Positions 61,293 through 64,000 of a stretch of DNA of 64,000 nt are shown in pieces; position 1 is the first letter of the stretch, and each line of letters opens with the position of its first letter. Source of the stretch: Jackrogersella multiformis (taxonomy: Eukaryota; Ascomycota; Sordariomycetes; Xylariales; Hypoxylaceae); assembly GCA_902806575.1 (NCBI GenBank), contig CADCXD010000011.1:1674001-1738000 (forward strand). Direction: 5' to 3'. Below the pieces are notes generated by a model. It was not told where the DNA came from. It worked only from the letters and a program-made list of their open reading frames with translations, and made no database searches. A program made the position numbers and the translations under genes.

Positions 61293-64000
61293 AGCTCAGT
61301 AAACGAAGGGCAAATCAAGATGATCTTTCTTCAACCGAATACGAATCTAGGATATAAGTTTTGATTTCACCATTTCCCATAGTACATATGTAGCTAGGTG
61401 TTGGGTAAAGGGAAAGGTGAGGGTAGGCCTTTTCATTGATATCCAATTTACCCCAATAATGGGCAGTAACAAGTGTGTTTTCAATAAACAGAAATAATAT
61501 CAAGTCTTTTTTCAATATCCTTTTCTTTCTTAGCTATTCAATACTAGGTGATTTTATCCAAGTATCATGATTTTGCGGAAACACACAAATCATGATCATG
61601 TTGGTCTGGTTGTGCTGTCTCCATAGATACGCACTTAGCATCCTTGGTACTAGGTAGGTAAATAATATCATACTGAGTTAGCGATACCAGCGACGTAGCC
61701 AGCAGACACAATCATATTTTACTTTGCGTTGTGACTAGCGGATCGATCACTAGGCGCCAGGACTTCTAGTGAATTACTAATTGAAGGGGTCGGTTTTAGA
61801 GTTGGCATTAGTTTCATATGACTAGAAGTTTTGTGACGCTATTCAAGATATCATACGGCCCACGATTTGACTTAAAAGTCGTCGAGTACGGTGACGACAA
61901 TCTTACCACTGCGCCTACTAGACTCCATAGGATGTTTCTACTTAGTGGATCGGGGAAGCAGTGATAAGTTTTATAAGATGCAGTTTGCCACTTGGGGAGG
62001 GGGGCTGTGGGCAGGCATCGAAGATGTGACTATTTCATAGGAGCTTTAAGTTTTATACCTAGGTATTTAAGAAGATACTCCGGCCATCGGAAAAGCGCAT
62101 CTCGAGCTGCATCAGTAGATGTTATACTTGCCGACCCGAGAACGAAGCCGAACGTAGCAGTGCAGCACTGGTCTCGTCAGGCAACAATACCGGTCACGGA
62201 GTTAAAGGCGGTATCGGTGTTATTTCTCCGTGTCGTACAGTTGACCTTGTCCACGAACCCGAACATTCGGACAAAAGTGAAAAAAAAAAACCGGGAGGCC
62301 GAGATGGATGCCGTAATCGATGAGCATGAGTTGAGGTGTCTACTGATTGAGTCGACAATCCTGGCACCTGCTAACTGCATCATTTGACAACGGCGTGTTT
62401 GCCCGAGGAGGCTGGTTTAGCCCAGACTCACAACTTTGGCGCCATTTACGATGACGTATATAGTACACCGATTGGAAAAGGAATGGGATAATTCCTCCGT
62501 CTTCGAAAAACTCAGCCAACTATTAGACCGAATGCCGCGTGTTCACTCAGTGAAATCTCCTAAAGGATGGTATGGCGAGACCTGTGATAATCCTGACCCC
62601 GACGGCGGAGTCTGCCACGTTGCGTTCAATACATTATCCGTGCCGGATTTAGAACCCTGTAAGGAGTAAATTTGTCATCCCAATCCTTAGACTCTCGCGA
62701 TTGTTACTCTTTGAGGAGGGCATGTGCGTGGATGTGTACCTAGGGTAAGCAAACGGCGCAGCTTGCATCCCCCTATGCGGTAGACCCGGCCCTACATAGA
62801 GACCTACCACCTATGAGGTACCTAACGCGGCAAAGGCAACCAGGGGACGGGAATTCGCAAGCTGGTCTGCGGCGTAAAATAGCCGCGAACGACAACATGT
62901 GAAAGAGGAACAGAGAGTTTTGGCAACATCTAACTTATTCGATGAGTATTATCAGTCTTATTGCAGCGTAAATGATTATTTGGAAACAAATTGTGTCTTG
63001 AGAGTTGATGTGTGGGAAGAAGTTTAGATTTAAGCTCGACTTACATTCAAGTTAAGCTTAGGTTTAGGGGCAGTGGGTCCATCGCAGCGGATTACATAAT
63101 ATTACATAATACCAGGTACTGTCCAGTCTGTCCTACTGTGCATCATTTTACCCACTGTATCTGTACCCTGGTTCGTTACCAACGGGCTGGACCCACGTTC
63201 CCCGTCCCACGCCCCGATAAAGTTTACGGAGGATTCCCATGGCGCCGGCGCTATTGAAGCATCTTCCGCCCTTCCCCTGGAACTAAACCATATATCAACA
63301 TCAATGACAAATGACAAATAGCCGCGAAAGATAAGGTATACCTAGAACCTACATATTCCCTGTTCTTTCCAAGTGGATCTTCTGTTAACTCTGCATACCT
63401 TCCAGTTACCTAGGTCCGTACCTTATAATATTAACCTAGAATATTATAGATACTACCTAGGTAGGCGGACACGGTCTATCACGAGATTATCATATTATTA
63501 TCATAATCTTACATGACGATCTACCTAGCCATTCTTTTTAGTGTAGGTAGGTAGATAATTAGCTAAGTCAACGGGCGTCACCACCGGCCGAGTGGATTTG
63601 TTCTGGGATATTTATAGGCATACCTACTCATATTCATCGGGGCCCTACTTGCAGGTGCTCAGCCACCGTTAAATACGAGGGGCGCGGTAGGGCGGTCTGC
63701 GGGGCCTACGAACGCCTTAAGTATTTTCATTCCAGCCAACTTACTACCTATTATCGCGAGTCCCTATTCGAATGATAAGTGCTCTGCATGGTACAATGCT
63801 ACTAGCAGACAGGAATGTCCAGCTAGATTTTTGGGTGCCATCAATCCAACCTTTCGGGCCTGCCGTCGGTAAGAAGATCTGTCATTGTGTCGACCCGAAG
63901 AACTTAAGGTTAGGGCTGAAACCCCTGGATACGACGAGAGATATGTGAATGCGGTAGCTTTGATATTTCGAGAGTCAGTGGTGTATTAAGTAAGTATTTA
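61293..64000. other. Gene-poor right end
   Basis: No convincing gene. Frames at 61992-62387 (no ATG at its head) and 62451-62669 (72 codons from an ATG, with GWYGETCDNPDPDGG) are possible fragments of a decayed gene, but I do not recognise them. CCTAGG-type repeats lie near 62057 and between 63400 and 63460. Confidence 0.4.

Noticed and set aside
62451..62669. 72-codon plus-strand frame
   Set aside because: Possible gene fragment, but no family, splice sites or neighbouring exons could be supported.

Overview
The window looks like nuclear DNA of a filamentous ascomycete (Pezizomycotina; a Sordariomycete is plausible but not proven). The reasons are short GT-AG introns of about 50-130 nt, typical fungal families (Zn2Cys6 activator, DUF3176 membrane protein, F-box/ankyrin protein, GPI-anchored surface protein), and a genome split into ordinary gene islands and extremely AT-rich blocks. 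The AT-rich blocks are LTR retrotransposons wrecked by RIP-like C-to-T mutation.

Layout. 1-4537: 5' part of a minus-strand Ty3/gypsy element, its 5' LTR at 4225-4537. 4538-30456: a gene island. In order it holds a conserved single-exon protein (-), a GPI-anchored secreted protein (+), a stand-alone histidinol-dehydrogenase-family gene with a frameshift (-), an F-box/ankyrin gene with one in-frame TAG (-), mitoribosomal mS38 (+), a secreted agmatinase-type ureohydrolase with eight exons (-), a DUF3176 gene with three in-frame TAGs (+), a CTF1-like Zn2Cys6 transcription factor with seven exons (-), and an MFS transporter (-). 30457-58138: about 28 kb of nested gypsy remnants. Outer element A has LTRs at 30457-30769 and 57846-58138 and is split near 36026/57236. 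Inside it lie a plus-strand gypsy remnant (36027-41235), a minus-strand gypsy remnant in two pieces, and a complete, younger copy, element B (45786-52706), with two 314-bp LTRs and a perfect 5-bp target duplication TTACT. 58139-64000: a second non-AT-rich stretch with one clear gene, an F-box-like cysteine-rich protein.

Exon structures were worked out by hand from splice sites and reading phase. All intact genes close in frame. Gene functions are family-level calls from recognisable motifs; no database search was run. The genes do not form an obvious pathway. The most notable signals are the nested transposon structure, a RIP-like signature that spares CpG, premature stops in the island that are all TAG, and a short dispersed CCTAGG-centred palindromic repeat scattered through the non-coding DNA.
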